64,000 nucleotides of DNA from Thermus brockianus. Its GTDB lineage: Bacteria > Deinococcota > Deinococci > Deinococcales > Thermaceae. The notes under the pieces were generated by a model. That model was not told the DNA's origin and ran no database searches. It was given only the letters and a program-made list of their open reading frames with translations. The stretch spans positions 1,736,001-1,800,000 of the forward strand of contig NZ_CP016312.1 of assembly GCF_001880325.1 (NCBI RefSeq), in the 5' to 3' direction. Position numbers and translations under genes: made by a program. This document shows, one piece after another, positions 18,896 to 28,428 of this stretch; the first letter of the stretch is position 1; each line of letters opens with the position of its first letter.

Positions 18896-20053
18896 CTAGA
18901 AGGCGCTCAGCCCCGTGGCCTCCCGGCCCAGGACCAGGGTGTGGACGTCGTGGGTGCCCTCGTAGGTGTAGACGGTCTCCAGGTTCAGCATGTGGCGGAT
19001 GGCGTGGTACTCCAGGGTGATGCCGCTTCCTCCCAGGATGTCCCGGGCGAGCCGCGCGGCCTCTAGCGCTTTCTTGACGTTCTGCCGCTTGGCCAGGGAG
19101 ACCTGGGCCGGGGTGAGCTTTCCTTCGTCCTTAAGCCGGGCGAGCCGCCAGGCCAAGAGGAGCCCCTCCGTGTGCCAGGAGAGCATGTCCGCCAGCTTGG
19201 CCTGCACCAGCTGCTTCTGGGCGATGGGGGCGCCGAAGGTGCTGCGGCTTTGGGCGAAGGCCACCGCCTCCTGGTAGACCATCTCCAAGGCCCCCAGGAC
19301 CCCCCAGGCGATGCCGAAGCGGGCTTGGGTGAGGCAGGAAAGGGGGGCTTTGAGCCCTTCCGCCTTGGGCAGGCGCAGGGACTCGGGCACCCGCACCCCG
19401 TCCAGGATGAGCTCGCTGGTCACCGAGGCCCTTAGGCTCATCTTGTGCTTCACCTCCCGGGCCTGGAACCCGGGGGTGTCCGTGGGGACGAGGAAGCCCA
19501 AAACCCGCCCCTCCTCGTCCTTGGCCCAGATCACGGCGATGTGGGCCAGGTTGCCGTTGGTGATCCACATCTTGGTGCCGGTGAGGACCCAGGTGTCCCC
19601 ATCCCGGCGGGCCTTGGTCTTCATGTTGCCGTAGGGGTCCGAGCCCCCGTCGGGCTCGGTGAGGCCGAAGCACCCCACCAGCTCCCCCCGGGCGAGCTTG
19701 GGCAGGAACTCCCGCTTTTGCGCCTCGCTCCCGAAGGCGTAGATGGGGTACATGACCAAGGAGCTCTGCACGCTCACGAAGCTCCTCAGCCCCGAGTCCA
19801 CCCGCTCCAGCTCGTAGGCGATGAGGCCGTAGGCGGCGCTGGAAACCCCCGCCCCCCCGTACTCCGGGGGCAGGGTGGGGCCTAGGAAGCCCAGCTCGGC
19901 GAAGCGGGGGATGAGGTGGGTGGGGAAGACCCCCTCTTCCCACCAGTGGCGGATGTGGGGCAGGGCTTCCTTTTCCAGGAAGCGGCGGGCGGCTTTTTGC
20001 ACCTCCTTCTCCTCGGGGGTGAGGAGGTCTTCCAAGGCGTAGAAGTCCAGCAT
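18896..20053 (-). CDS. gcdH: Glutaryl-CoA dehydrogenase-like acyl-CoA dehydrogenase
   Basis: 385 residues, FAD flavoprotein. FGLTEPDGGSDP and WITNGNLAHIAVIWA are the FAD/substrate blocks. The C-terminal YEGTHDVHTLVLGREATG carries the catalytic Glu, in the sequence context typical of glutaryl-CoA dehydrogenases, which oxidise and decarboxylate glutaryl-CoA to crotonyl-CoA in lysine/tryptophan breakdown. Substrate is inferred from similarity only. Other fatty-acid-type genes (hbd, enoyl-CoA hydratase) are elsewhere in the window. Confidence 0.85.
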   Translation of the reverse strand: MLDFYALEDLLTPEEKEVQKAARRFLEKEALPHIRHWWEEGVFPTHLIPRFAELGFLGPTLPPEYGGAGVSSAAYGLIAYELERVDSGLRSFVSVQSSLVMYPIYAFGSEAQKREFLPKLARGELVGCFGLTEPDGGSDPYGNMKTKARRDGDTWVLTGTKMWITNGNLAHIAVIWAKDEEGRVLGFLVPTDTPGFQAREVKHKMSLRASVTSELILDGVRVPESLRLPKAEGLKAPLSCLTQARFGIAWGVLGALEMVYQEAVAFAQSRSTFGAPIAQKQLVQAKLADMLSWHTEGLLLAWRLARLKDEGKLTPAQVSLAKRQNVKKALEAARLARDILGGSGITLEYHAIRHMLNLETVYTYEGTHDVHTLVLGREATGLSAF

Positions 20054-20065
20054 GGGGCACCTCGT

Positions 20066-20284
20066 TTAGAGCATACCCGCCAGGAACCCCTCTTCCCGGA
20101 TGGTGCGGATCAGGTCCATGACCGTGAGGGACTGGGGGTCGTACTCCACCAGGACCTGGGCGGGGCCCGTGGCCTGGGCCTGGGCCACCCCTTCCAGGGC
20201 CTTGAGCGCCGTGAGGATCCTTTCCATCCCCTCGGGGGTGGGTTCCCCCCGGATGCCGATGAGGACGCGGTTCATGCCCTTCAT
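20066..20284 (-). CDS. HMA-like small protein without the CxxC metal site
   Basis: 72 residues from ATG 20284, overlapping the DUF1999 stop (ATGA). The predicted beta-alpha-beta-beta-alpha-beta order (MNRVLIGIRG, helix, VAQAQATG, AQVLVEYDPQSLTVMDLIRTIREEGF) matches heavy-metal-associated domains, including the V-E-YDP segment before helix 2. The metal loop is RGEPTPEG with no cysteines, so classic copper or zinc binding is unlikely. Function unknown. Confidence 0.65.
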   Translation of the reverse strand: MKGMNRVLIGIRGEPTPEGMERILTALKALEGVAQAQATGPAQVLVEYDPQSLTVMDLIRTIREEGFLAGML

Positions 20285-20706
20285 TCTAAGACGCCCCGGG
20301 TTTCGCCCCTGGCCCCCCGGCTTCCCAGGACCCGCACCGCCAGGACCAAGGGGCCGATGGCGAAGCCCTGGGCCTTCAGGGCCTCCTCCAGGTCCTTCCT
20401 CCCGGGGTCCAGGTGAAGGGCCACCTCGTAGACCCCGGCGTCGTAGGCGCTTTTCACGATGGCGGCGAGGAGGCCTTCCAGGGCCTCTTGGCTCTGCCCT
20501 TCTATGCGGGTGATGAGGACGGTGGCCCTTTCCCCTTGCCACACCGCCTGGGCCAGGGCGAAGCCCAAGGGCGTTTCCCCTTCCTCGGCCAGGAAGGAGT
20601 GGCCCGTGCGGGCGAAGTGGCGCACGGCGCCCAGGCTTAGGGGGCGGTTCCCCGCCACCTGGTTTAGGGCCTCGAGGTCCAACTCGCTGAAGGGGCGAAA
20701 GCGCAT
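20281..20706 (-). CDS. DUF1999 protein (GNAT fold)
   Basis: 141 residues from ATG 20706. It closely resembles the T. thermophilus DUF1999 protein TTHA1254, whose known structure has an acetyltransferase (GNAT) fold. GHSFLAEEGETPLGFALAQAVWQGE fits the central strands of that fold. No acceptor can be predicted. Sits between the VWA protein gene (7 nt) and the HMA-like gene (4-nt overlap). Confidence 0.8.
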   Translation of the reverse strand: MRFRPFSELDLEALNQVAGNRPLSLGAVRHFARTGHSFLAEEGETPLGFALAQAVWQGERATVLITRIEGQSQEALEGLLAAIVKSAYDAGVYEVALHLDPGRKDLEEALKAQGFAIGPLVLAVRVLGSRGARGETRGVLE

Positions 20707-20713
20707 GGTCTCA

Positions 20714-22024
20714 TTATCGCCTTCGGAAGAGGAGGGCCTCCAGGAGGAGGACAAGGGCGGCGAGGAGGGCGAAAAACCTTCCCCCGCCCCCCGAGGTTTT
20801 GGGAAGGAAGCTCGCCTCCGGGGTGGGAAGAAGGGTCTCCTCAGGGGCGAGGAGGCCGGTGCGCACCTCCCGGTAGGGCTTGAGGAAGTTGTGGACCAAG
20901 AGGGGGAAGAAGGGCTTGTCCTGAAGGGCCTCGAGGGGCGGAAGGTAAAGCCCCCCCTCGGCGACGTAGAGGAGGCCCACGCCGCCCTCCCCCTCCGCCA
21001 GGGCCCGCCAGGGGCCTTGGGGCCTTGGGGGCGGGGGCAGGGCCTCCCCCAGGAGAGCCACCCCCTCCAAAAGGGGATGGGGGGTGGTGAGGAGGACGGG
21101 AATGGGGGCGCCGCCCCTTGGGGCCAGGAAAAGGGTGGGGGTTTCGGGGGCACCCTCGGGTACCCCAATCCGCACCAGGACCTCCCTCCCCGGGCTTACC
21201 CCGATGAGGGCGAAAAGCCGTGCCAGGGCGGGAAGCGTAGGGTAGTCCACCCCGGGCCGCCTCAGGCCAAAGGCCGCCCCGTCGTCCAGGGCCAGGGCGT
21301 CTTCCCCCACAAGCCGGGCGGCGAAGGTGGGGGGGAGGTCCGGGAGGCGGGCGTACCCCCGGGCGGGGACCTCCGCCCGAAGGCGCTCTCCCCCAAGCTC
21401 CACCTCGGCGGTAAGGGGCCTTTGGGCGCTATTCCCCAGGGCCAAAAACCCCCGGTCCACCGCCACCAGGCCCAGGTTTTCCTGGGGGCTTCCCACCCCC
21501 AGGTACCCCTCCGCCCCCGGGGGTGGGGGGCCGTCCGTGGCCACCACCACGGGCGCCTTGAGGAGCCTCCTCCCCAGGGCCATGGCCCCCTCCAGGTCCG
21601 CCCGGCGGTCCTCCGCCTCCAGGGCCAAGAGGGCGTCCCGCAGGGCCACCCCCGGGGCGGGGCCGAAGGCTTTGGGCGTTTCCCCCGCCCGCACCAGCAC
21701 CGCCTCGGGCGCCCTTTCCAGAAGGGGAAGAAGCCTTTCCTTGGCGAGGTCCAGCCGGGTCTTGGCCCCTTCCCTGGCCCTCATGCTGGCGGAGGCGTCC
21801 ACCACGAGGACCATGGGGGTGGGGCCTAAGGGGGGGTCGTCCAGGGCCAGGACCAAAAGGGCTGCGGCGAGGAGGAGGAGGAGGAGCCGAAGGTCCAACC
21901 GGGGCCGGAAGCGGCGCCTTTTCCCCCTCCGCCAAAGCCACACCCCCGCCCAGGGCTGGGGCCTTTGCCTCCTGGCCCGGTAGAGGAGGTAGACAAGGAG
22001 GAGGATGGGAAAAAGCCAGAGCAC
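20714..22024 (-). CDS. Membrane-anchored VWA-domain protein (BatA-like)
   Basis: 436 residues from GTG 22024. Two N-terminal hydrophobic helices (about 1-17 and 46-62), then a von Willebrand A domain beginning VLVVDASASMRARE, a DxSxS MIDAS metal site, and a C-terminal helix LLAALVLLLEALLF followed by RRR. This layout is that of BatA/BatB-like proteins, often linked to MoxR ATPases, though no moxR is next to it. It reads divergently from tsaD and opens the leftward cluster down to 13586. Confidence 0.75.
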   Translation of the reverse strand: MLWLFPILLLVYLLYRARRQRPQPWAGVWLWRRGKRRRFRPRLDLRLLLLLLAAALLVLALDDPPLGPTPMVLVVDASASMRAREGAKTRLDLAKERLLPLLERAPEAVLVRAGETPKAFGPAPGVALRDALLALEAEDRRADLEGAMALGRRLLKAPVVVATDGPPPPGAEGYLGVGSPQENLGLVAVDRGFLALGNSAQRPLTAEVELGGERLRAEVPARGYARLPDLPPTFAARLVGEDALALDDGAAFGLRRPGVDYPTLPALARLFALIGVSPGREVLVRIGVPEGAPETPTLFLAPRGGAPIPVLLTTPHPLLEGVALLGEALPPPPRPQGPWRALAEGEGGVGLLYVAEGGLYLPPLEALQDKPFFPLLVHNFLKPYREVRTGLLAPEETLLPTPEASFLPKTSGGGGRFFALLAALVLLLEALLFRRR

Positions 22025-22047
22025 CTTCTTCCCCAGCCTAGCCTTGG

Positions 22048-22053
22048 TAGGGT
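22048..22053 (+). promoter_or_regulatory. -10 box of leaderless tsaD mRNA
   Basis: TAGGGT, 6 nt before GTG 22060. Confidence 0.45.
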
Positions 22054-22059
22054 GAAGGG

Positions 22060-23031
22060 GTGTGGGTTTTGGGGATTGACACCTCCTGCGACGACACCGG
22101 GGTGGGCTTGGTGCGGGACGGCCAGGTGGTGGTGAACCTGGTGGCGAGCCAGGTGCGCCTCCACGAGGCCTACGGCGGGGTGGTGCCGGAGCTGGCGAGC
22201 CGCGAGCACCTCAAGGCCATCCGCCCCCTCACGGAAAGGGCCTTGGCCGAGGCGGGGATTACCGCTAAGGATCTAGACCTGGTGGCGGCCACCCGGGGCC
22301 CCGGGCTCATCGGGGCCCTCCTGGTGGGCTACACCTTCGCCAAGGGCTTGGCGTGGGCCTTGGGGCGGCCTTTCTACGCCATTCACCACCTCGAGGGCCA
22401 CATCGCCGCCGCTTGGCCCGAGGGGCTTTCCCCTCCCTTCCTGGCCTTGGTGGCCTCGGGGGGCCACACCCACCTCTACGAGGTCTTGGGGCTTGGCCGC
22501 TACCGGCTCCTGGGGGCCACCCGGGACGACGCCGCCGGGGAGGCCTTTGACAAGGTGGCCCGGCTTTTGGGCCTCGGCTTCCCCGGGGGGCCGGAGATAG
22601 AGCGCCTGGCCCAGGAGGCGGAGGAGGCGGTGCCCTTCCCCGTGCCCCTTCGGGAGCAGGAGGGGTATGACTTTAGCTTCTCCGGCCTCAAGACCAAGGC
22701 GCTCCAGCTCGTGGAAAAGGGCCTTCCCAAGCCGGCCTTGGCCAAGGGCTTCCAGGAGGCGGCCATCCTGCATCTGGCGGAGGTGGTCCTGCGGGCGGCT
22801 CGGGACACGGGGCACAAGGTCCTCCTGGTGGCGGGGGGGGTGGCGGCGAACCAGGCCCTGCAGGCCCGCTTCCGGGAGGCGGGGCTTCAGGTCTACTTCC
22901 CCCCCAAGGGGCTTTCCCAGGACAACGGAGCCATGATCGCCCTCGCCGCCTACCGCCGCTTTAGGCAAGGCTTTCCCCCAAGCTCCCTTTCCTTGGGGGC
23001 CACCGCCTACTGGCCCTTGGAGGAAGCCTAA
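22060..23031 (+). CDS. tsaD: tRNA N6-threonylcarbamoyladenosine transferase TsaD
   Basis: 323 residues from GTG 22060. TsaD transfers threonylcarbamoyl to A37 of ANN-decoding tRNAs. The metal histidines are His110 and His114 in AIHHLEGHIAAAW; VASGGHTHLYEV and VAGGVAANQALQARF are ATP-binding ASKHA-fold motifs. 39 nt separate it from secA, which has TACAAT in between and may have its own promoter. Confidence 0.95.
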   Translation: MWVLGIDTSCDDTGVGLVRDGQVVVNLVASQVRLHEAYGGVVPELASREHLKAIRPLTERALAEAGITAKDLDLVAATRGPGLIGALLVGYTFAKGLAWALGRPFYAIHHLEGHIAAAWPEGLSPPFLALVASGGHTHLYEVLGLGRYRLLGATRDDAAGEAFDKVARLLGLGFPGGPEIERLAQEAEEAVPFPVPLREQEGYDFSFSGLKTKALQLVEKGLPKPALAKGFQEAAILHLAEVVLRAARDTGHKVLLVAGGVAANQALQARFREAGLQVYFPPKGLSQDNGAMIALAAYRRFRQGFPPSSLSLGATAYWPLEEA

Positions 23032-23070
23032 AGGGGTTTCTCATCCCCAAGGAGTACAATCGGCCCTAGG

Positions 23071-26070
23071 ATGCTGGGCCTCTTACGGAAGCTTTTTGAC
23101 AACAACGAGCGGGAGATCGCCCGCTACTACAAGCAAGTGGTGGAGCCCACCAACCGGCTGGAGCCGGAGGTGGAGAAGATTCAGGACCTGGCCGCCGCCT
23201 ACCGGGAACTGAAGGAGAAGCACCAGAAGGGGGCTTCCCTGGACGAGCTCCTCCCCATGGCCTTCGCCCTCACCCGGGAGTCCGCCAAGCGGTATCTCGG
23301 CATGCGGCACTTTGACGTGCAGCTCATCGGGGGGGCGGTGCTCCACGAGGGCAAGATCGCCGAGATGAAGACCGGGGAGGGGAAGACCCTGGTGGCCACC
23401 TTGGCCGTGGCCCTGAACGCCCTCACGGGCAAGGGCGTCCACGTGGTCACGGTGAACGACTACCTGGCCAAGCGGGACGCGGAGTGGATGGGGCCCGTTT
23501 ACCGGGGCTTGGGCCTGAGCGTGGGGGTGATCCAGCACGCCTCCACCCCGGAGGAACGGCGCAAGGCCTACCTGGCGGACGTCACCTACGTGACCAACGC
23601 CGAGCTCGGCTTTGACTACCTCCGAGACAACATGGCCATCAGCCCGGACCAGCTGGTCCTGCGCCACGACACCCCCCTCCACTACGCCATCATTGACGAG
23701 GTGGACTCCATCCTCATTGACGAGGCCCGCACCCCCCTCATCATCAGCGGCCCGGCGGAGAAGGCCACCGACCTCTACTACAAGATGGCGGAGATCGCCA
23801 AGAAGCTGGAAAGGGGCCTGCCCGCGGAGCCTGGGGTGCGCAAGGAGCCCACGGGGGACTACACCATTGAGGAGAAGAACCGGTCCGTCCACCTCACCCT
23901 CCAGGGCATCGCCAAGGCGGAAAAGCTCCTGGGGGTGGAGGGGCTTTTCAGCCCCGAGAACATGGAGCTCGCCCACATGCTCATCCAGGCCATCCGGGCC
24001 AAGGAGCTCTACCACCGGGACCGGGACTACATCGTCCAGGATGGCCAGGTCATCATCGTGGACGAGTTCACGGGCCGCCTCATGCCGGGGCGCCGCTACG
24101 GCGAGGGCCTCCACCAGGCCATAGAGGCCAAGGAGGGGGTCAGGATTGAGCGGGAGAACCAGACCCTGGCCACCATCACCTACCAGAACTTCTTCCGCCT
24201 CTACGAGAAGCGCGCCGGCATGACGGGCACCGCCAAGACGGAGGAGAAGGAGTTCCAGGAGATCTACGGCATGGACGTGGTGGTGGTGCCCACCAACCGC
24301 CCCATGATCCGCAAGGACTACCCCGACGTGGTCTACCGCACGGAAAAGGGGAAGTTCTACGCCGTGGTGGAGGAGATTGCCGAGAAGTACGAGCGGGGCC
24401 AGCCCGTCTTGGTGGGCACCATCAGCATTGAGAAGTCCGAAAGGCTTTCCCAGATGCTCAAGGAGCCCAGGCTCTACCTGCCCCGCCTGGAGATGCGCCT
24501 GGAACTCTTCAAAAAGGCCAGCGCCAAGCAGCAGGGGGAGGCCTGGGACCGCCTGAGGAAGCTTCTGGAAAAGCCCGGCCAGCTCAAAGACGAGGACCTG
24601 GCCTCCTTTGAGGAGCTCATCCCGCAAAAGGGCAACCTGCGCGCCGCCTGGGAGGGCCTGAAGCGGGCGGTGCACACCTTAAACGTCCTTCGCCGGGGCA
24701 TCCCCCACCAGGTGCTAAACGCCAAGCACCACGCCAAGGAGGCGGAGATCGTGGCCCAGGCGGGCCGGAGCAAGACCGTCACCATCGCCACCAACATGGC
24801 GGGCCGGGGCACGGACATCAAGCTGGGGGGGAACCCCGAGTACCTGGCCGCCGCCCTTTTGGAGAAGGAGGGCTTTGACCGCTACGAGTGGAAGGTGGAG
24901 CTCTTCATCAAGAAGATGGTGGCGGGCCAGGAGGAGGAAGCGAAGGTCCTGGCGGCGGAGCTTGGGGTGAAGGACGAGCTTTTGGAGAGGATCCGCCAGA
25001 TCCGGGAGGAGTGCAAACAGGACGAGGAGCGGGTGCGGGCCTTGGGGGGGCTTTTCATCCTGGGCACGGAGCGGCACGAGTCCCGGCGGATAGACAACCA
25101 GCTCCGGGGCCGCGCCGGCCGCCAGGGGGACCCTGGGGGGAGCCGCTTTTACGTGAGCTTTGACGATGACCTCATGCGCCTCTTCGCCTCTGACCGGGTC
25201 ATCGCCATGCTGGACCGCATGGGCTTTGACGACTCCGAGCCCATTGAGCATCCCATGGTCACCCGATCCATTGAGCGGGCGCAAAAGCGGGTGGAGGACC
25301 GCAACTTCGCCATCCGCAAGCAGCTTTTGCAGTTTGACGACGTGCTAAGCCGCCAGCGGGAGGTGATTTACGCCCAGCGCCGCCTCATCCTTCTGGGCGA
25401 GGACGAGGCGGTGCGGGAGGCCGCCATGGGCATGGTGGAGGAGACGGTGGCCGCTTTGGCGGAGAACTTCCTCAACCCCCAGGTCCACCCCGAGGACTGG
25501 GACCTCGAGGGCCTCAAGGCCGCCCTCCTGGACACCGTGCCCCAGCTGGCGGACTTCCCCTTTGAGGAACTGAGGAAGCTCAAGCCGGAAGAGGGCGTGG
25601 AGCGCCTGGTGGAGGGGGCCCTTAAGGCCTACGAGACCCGGGAGGCGGAGCTTTCCCCACCCCTGATGCGGGCCGTGGAGCGCTTCGTCATCCTCAACGT
25701 GGTGGACTCCGCCTGGAAGGAGCACCTGCACAACCTGGACGTGCTGCGGCAGGGCATCTTCCTCCGGGGCTATGGGCAGAAGGACCCCTTCCAGGAGTAC
25801 AAGATTGAGGCCACCCGCCTCTTCAACGATATGGTGGGCTTCATCAAGGGCGAGGTGGCCAAGTTCCTCTTCCGCCTCAAGGTGGAGGCTGAGCCCGTGC
25901 GCCCGGTGCGGGAGGCCCCCTACGTGCCCGTGCCCGAGGCCCCCAAGACGCCCGAGGCCTTTGGGGTGGAGAGGAAGCGCCCCGCAACCCCCCCGCCCCA
26001 GCCGGGCCTCTCCCGGGCGGAGCGGAGACGGCTCATGCGGGAGGAGAAAAAGCGCAAGAAGGAGGAATAG
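23071..26070 (+). CDS. secA: Preprotein translocase ATPase SecA
   Basis: 999 residues. Motor of the Sec pathway at the inner membrane. Walker A GEGKT at 102-106, Walker B/DEAD-type [21 protein letters not shown], and helicase motifs [14 protein letters not shown] and [18 protein letters not shown] are intact. An insertion of about 100 residues around residue 460-545 is typical of Thermus SecA. The C-terminal zinc-binding CxCxS tail used by many bacteria to bind SecB is missing; the protein ends in a Lys/Arg/Glu-rich tail. Followed by a bidirectional terminator. Confidence 0.96.
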   Translation: MLGLLRKLFDNNEREIARYYKQVVEPTNRLEPEVEKIQDLAAAYRELKEKHQKGASLDELLPMAFALTRESAKRYLGMRHFDVQLIGGAVLHEGKIAEMKTGEGKTLVATLAVALNALTGKGVHVVTVNDYLAKRDAEWMGPVYRGLGLSVGVIQHASTPEERRKAYLADVTYVTNAELGFDYLRDNMAISPDQLVLRHDTPLHYAIIDEVDSILIDEARTPLIISGPAEKATDLYYKMAEIAKKLERGLPAEPGVRKEPTGDYTIEEKNRSVHLTLQGIAKAEKLLGVEGLFSPENMELAHMLIQAIRAKELYHRDRDYIVQDGQVIIVDEFTGRLMPGRRYGEGLHQAIEAKEGVRIERENQTLATITYQNFFRLYEKRAGMTGTAKTEEKEFQEIYGMDVVVVPTNRPMIRKDYPDVVYRTEKGKFYAVVEEIAEKYERGQPVLVGTISIEKSERLSQMLKEPRLYLPRLEMRLELFKKASAKQQGEAWDRLRKLLEKPGQLKDEDLASFEELIPQKGNLRAAWEGLKRAVHTLNVLRRGIPHQVLNAKHHAKEAEIVAQAGRSKTVTIATNMAGRGTDIKLGGNPEYLAAALLEKEGFDRYEWKVELFIKKMVAGQEEEAKVLAAELGVKDELLERIRQIREECKQDEERVRALGGLFILGTERHESRRIDNQLRGRAGRQGDPGGSRFYVSFDDDLMRLFASDRVIAMLDRMGFDDSEPIEHPMVTRSIERAQKRVEDRNFAIRKQLLQFDDVLSRQREVIYAQRRLILLGEDEAVREAAMGMVEETVAALAENFLNPQVHPEDWDLEGLKAALLDTVPQLADFPFEELRKLKPEEGVERLVEGALKAYETREAELSPPLMRAVERFVILNVVDSAWKEHLHNLDVLRQGIFLRGYGQKDPFQEYKIEATRLFNDMVGFIKGEVAKFLFRLKVEAEPVRPVREAPYVPVPEAPKTPEAFGVERKRPATPPPQPGLSRAERRRLMREEKKRKKEE

Positions 26071-26074
26071 GCGT

Positions 26075-26098
26075 CCGCCCGGGGAAACCCCCGGGCGG
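26075..26098. terminator. Bidirectional terminator between secA and yebC
   Basis: CCGCCCGGGG-AAAC-CCCCGGGCGG, a perfect 10-bp stem between converging genes; tail CCCCTTTA on the plus strand. Confidence 0.75.
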
Positions 26099-26103
26099 CC
26101 CCT

Positions 26104-26838
26104 TTACGCCTCCACCTGGAGGCTTGCGGGGTCTAGGTTGGTGTAGACGTTTTGCACGTCGTCCAGGTCCTCCAGGGCCTCCACCAGGCGCATGACCTTG
26201 GCGGCCTCCTCGGGGGGGAGGCTCACGGTGTTCTGGGGGTGTTGCACCACCTCCACCGCCTCCACGGGGATGCCCCGCTTCTTGAGCTCCTCGGCGATGC
26301 GGTAGGCCTCGGCGGGGTCGGTGTAGAGGGTGAGGCTATCCCCTTCCTCCTCGAGGTCCAAGGCCCCGAGCTCTATGGCCGCCTCCTGGGCGGCTTCGGA
26401 GTTTTGGCAGACGATGACGCCTTTCCGCTCAAACTGCCAGGCCACGCTCCCCGAGGTGCCCAAAGAACCCCCGTACTTGGAGAAGACGTGGCGCACCTCG
26501 CCGGCGGTGCGGTTCCGGTTGTCCGTGAGGGCGTAGACCAGAAGGGCCACCCCACCCGGGGCGTAGCCCTCGTAGACGATTTCCTCGTACTGCTCGGCGC
26601 CTTCCCCGCCCCCCTGGAGCTTCTGCAGGAGGCGCTCAATGTTCTCCATGGGCACATCGTCGGCGCGGGCGGCCTCAATGGCGTTCCGCAGTTGGACGTT
26701 GGCCTCGGGGTAGGGGCTTCCCCCGGCCCGGGCCGCCGCCTGGATGGCCCTAAGGTGCTTGGAGATGATCTTGCCGCGCTTGAGGTCGTTGGCGGCCTTC
26801 TTGCGCTTGATTTGTGCCCACTTGCTATGACCGGCCAT
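26104..26838 (-). CDS. YebC/PmpR family regulatory protein
   Basis: 244 residues. MAGHSKWAQIKRKKAANDLKRG is the invariant family start; the three-domain YebC length is normal. Members have been described as DNA-binding regulators and, more recently for YebC2-type proteins, as factors easing ribosome stalling at proline stretches; which applies here is not known. Its start overlaps the end of the antiporter gene by 14 nt, so the two are co-transcribed. Confidence 0.9.
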   Translation of the reverse strand: MAGHSKWAQIKRKKAANDLKRGKIISKHLRAIQAAARAGGSPYPEANVQLRNAIEAARADDVPMENIERLLQKLQGGGEGAEQYEEIVYEGYAPGGVALLVYALTDNRNRTAGEVRHVFSKYGGSLGTSGSVAWQFERKGVIVCQNSEAAQEAAIELGALDLEEEGDSLTLYTDPAEAYRIAEELKKRGIPVEAVEVVQHPQNTVSLPPEEAAKVMRLVEALEDLDDVQNVYTNLDPASLQVEA

Positions 26839-28360
26839 GGCTCACCTCACCCATTATAGCGAGCCTTTCCAGTACCTTTTCCGCCAGGCGTTCCCCCGCC
26901 TCCCGGAAGGGGTGGAAGAGGAGGCTTGCCCCGGCGGCCTCCAGGGCGGGGTCCTCCTCCAGGTGGAAGCTGGTGGCGGCCACCACCCCCCTGAAGCCCC
27001 TTTCCTTGAGCCAGCGGGCGGCGAGGAGTTTGGCCTCGAGGTCCGGCAAGGCCAGGACCACCGCCTTGAGCCCCGAGAGGTCCAGCCTTTCCCAAAGCTC
27101 GGGGTCTTCCGCATCCCCGTAGAGGACCCGCCGGCCCTTGGCCCGGTGCCGTTCCACCTTTTCGGGGTCGGCGTCCAGGCCGAAGGGCCGTTCCCCCCCC
27201 GCCTCCAGGACCCGGTAGACCGCTCCCCCCGTGCGCCCCATGCCCACGATGAGGACCGTGGCCCCGTCCAGGCGCTCGGGCTCCTCGTCGGGGTGGCGGC
27301 CCTTGCGCTCTAGGCGAAGGAGAAGGGGCTCGAGGCGCTTGTACAGGGTGTGGCTGTAGCGGCCAAGGGGGGCGGAGAGGGCCATGGAGAGGGCCACCAA
27401 GAGGGCCAGGTTGCCCAGGGACACGGGGAGAAGCCCGGCCTCCTCCAGGGCCACCCCCACGATGAGGGCGAACTCCGAGTAGTTGCCGAGGTAGGTCCCC
27501 GCCACAAAGGCGGTGCGGGCCCGAAGGCCCAGGAGGAGGAAGAGGAGGAAGAAGAGGGGGGCCTTGAGGAGGGAGAGGAGAAGGAGGCCGAGCAAAAGCC
27601 CCGCCTCCACCCCCTGAACGCCCTCCCTGAGGCCAATGTCCAGGAAAAAGGCCACCAGGAAAGCCTCCTTGAGGCTCCACAAGGACTTGGCCATCTCCGT
27701 GCCCTTGGCGTGGCCCGAGAGGAGGGTGCCCATGAGGAGCGCCCCCAGCTCCGGGGATAACCCCACCTGGCGGAAGGCTTCCCCTCCCAGAAGGGCGAGC
27801 CCCAGGCCGAAGAGGACCAAAAGTTCCTCGTGCCCGCTTCTTTCCAAAAGCCAGCCCACCTGGGAGCGGAAAAGGGGAAAGAGAAGCAAAAGCACCGCCC
27901 AAGGGCTCACCGAGCCTCCTCCATAAAGGGTGAGGAGGCCCACCGCCACCAGGTCCTGGAAGACCAGGATGCCCAGGGAGAGGCGGCCGTGGTAGGTGGT
28001 GAGTTCCCGCTTGTCCTCCAGGAGCTTGGCCACCAGCACCGTGCTGGAGAAGCCCAGGGCCACGGCCAAGGGGAGGAGGCCCACGAAGGGTAGGGCGAGC
28101 AGGGAGAAGAGGAGGAGGTGAAGCCCTCCTGCCCCCAGGACCCGGGGCTCCAGGAGGTCCTTAAGCCGAAGCTTGAGCCCCACGCTGAAGAGGAGGAGGA
28201 GGACCCCGATCTCGGCGGCGTGGTGCAAAAACTCCGTTTCCCTCAGGCCCAGGGCGTTGAGGCCAAAGCCCGCCCCCAGGTACCCCACCAAGGGGGGGAG
28301 GCCTAGCCGGCTGGCGAGAAGGCCTAGGGCAAAGGCGGCGGCGACCCAGAGGGCCTCCAT
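26825..28360 (-). CDS. Cation:proton antiporter with RCK/TrkA-N domain (KefB/C-like)
   Basis: 511 residues: 11-13 transmembrane helices (1 to about 345), a basic linker, then a Rossmann RCK domain starting VLIVGMGRTGGAVYRVLE (about 370). This is the CPA2 family layout of potassium/proton exchangers gated by nucleotides. LSLGILVFQDLVAVGLL holds the conserved F-Q-D of helix 5. TACCCT with an upstream TG ends 6 nt before the ATG, so the mRNA is likely leaderless. Confidence 0.87.
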   Translation of the reverse strand: MEALWVAAAFALGLLASRLGLPPLVGYLGAGFGLNALGLRETEFLHHAAEIGVLLLLFSVGLKLRLKDLLEPRVLGAGGLHLLLFSLLALPFVGLLPLAVALGFSSTVLVAKLLEDKRELTTYHGRLSLGILVFQDLVAVGLLTLYGGGSVSPWAVLLLLFPLFRSQVGWLLERSGHEELLVLFGLGLALLGGEAFRQVGLSPELGALLMGTLLSGHAKGTEMAKSLWSLKEAFLVAFFLDIGLREGVQGVEAGLLLGLLLLSLLKAPLFFLLFLLLGLRARTAFVAGTYLGNYSEFALIVGVALEEAGLLPVSLGNLALLVALSMALSAPLGRYSHTLYKRLEPLLLRLERKGRHPDEEPERLDGATVLIVGMGRTGGAVYRVLEAGGERPFGLDADPEKVERHRAKGRRVLYGDAEDPELWERLDLSGLKAVVLALPDLEAKLLAARWLKERGFRGVVAATSFHLEEDPALEAAGASLLFHPFREAGERLAEKVLERLAIMGEVSHGRS

Positions 28361-28366
28361 GCCCCA

Positions 28367-28372
28367 AGGGTA
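28367..28372 (-). promoter_or_regulatory. Extended -10 box of the antiporter gene
   Basis: TGC-TACCCT on the minus strand, 6 nt before ATG 28360. Confidence 0.5.
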
Positions 28373-28389
28373 GCAAAGGAAGGGGAAAG

Positions 28390-28414
28390 GGGCGGGGGTG
28401 TGCTTCCCCCGCCC
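28390..28414 (-). terminator. Terminator after the DsbA-like gene
   Basis: Perfect 9-bp stem GGGCGGGGG/CCCCCGCCC with a 7-nt loop, 15 nt after the stop codon; tail CTTTCCCCTTTCC. Confidence 0.65.
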
Positions 28415-28428
28415 TTACACCGCTTGGC

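Noticed and set aside
22074..22079. TTGACA as a -35 box
   Set aside because: It lies inside the tsaD coding sequence (Ile-Asp-Thr) and has no -10 box at the right distance pointing to a gene.
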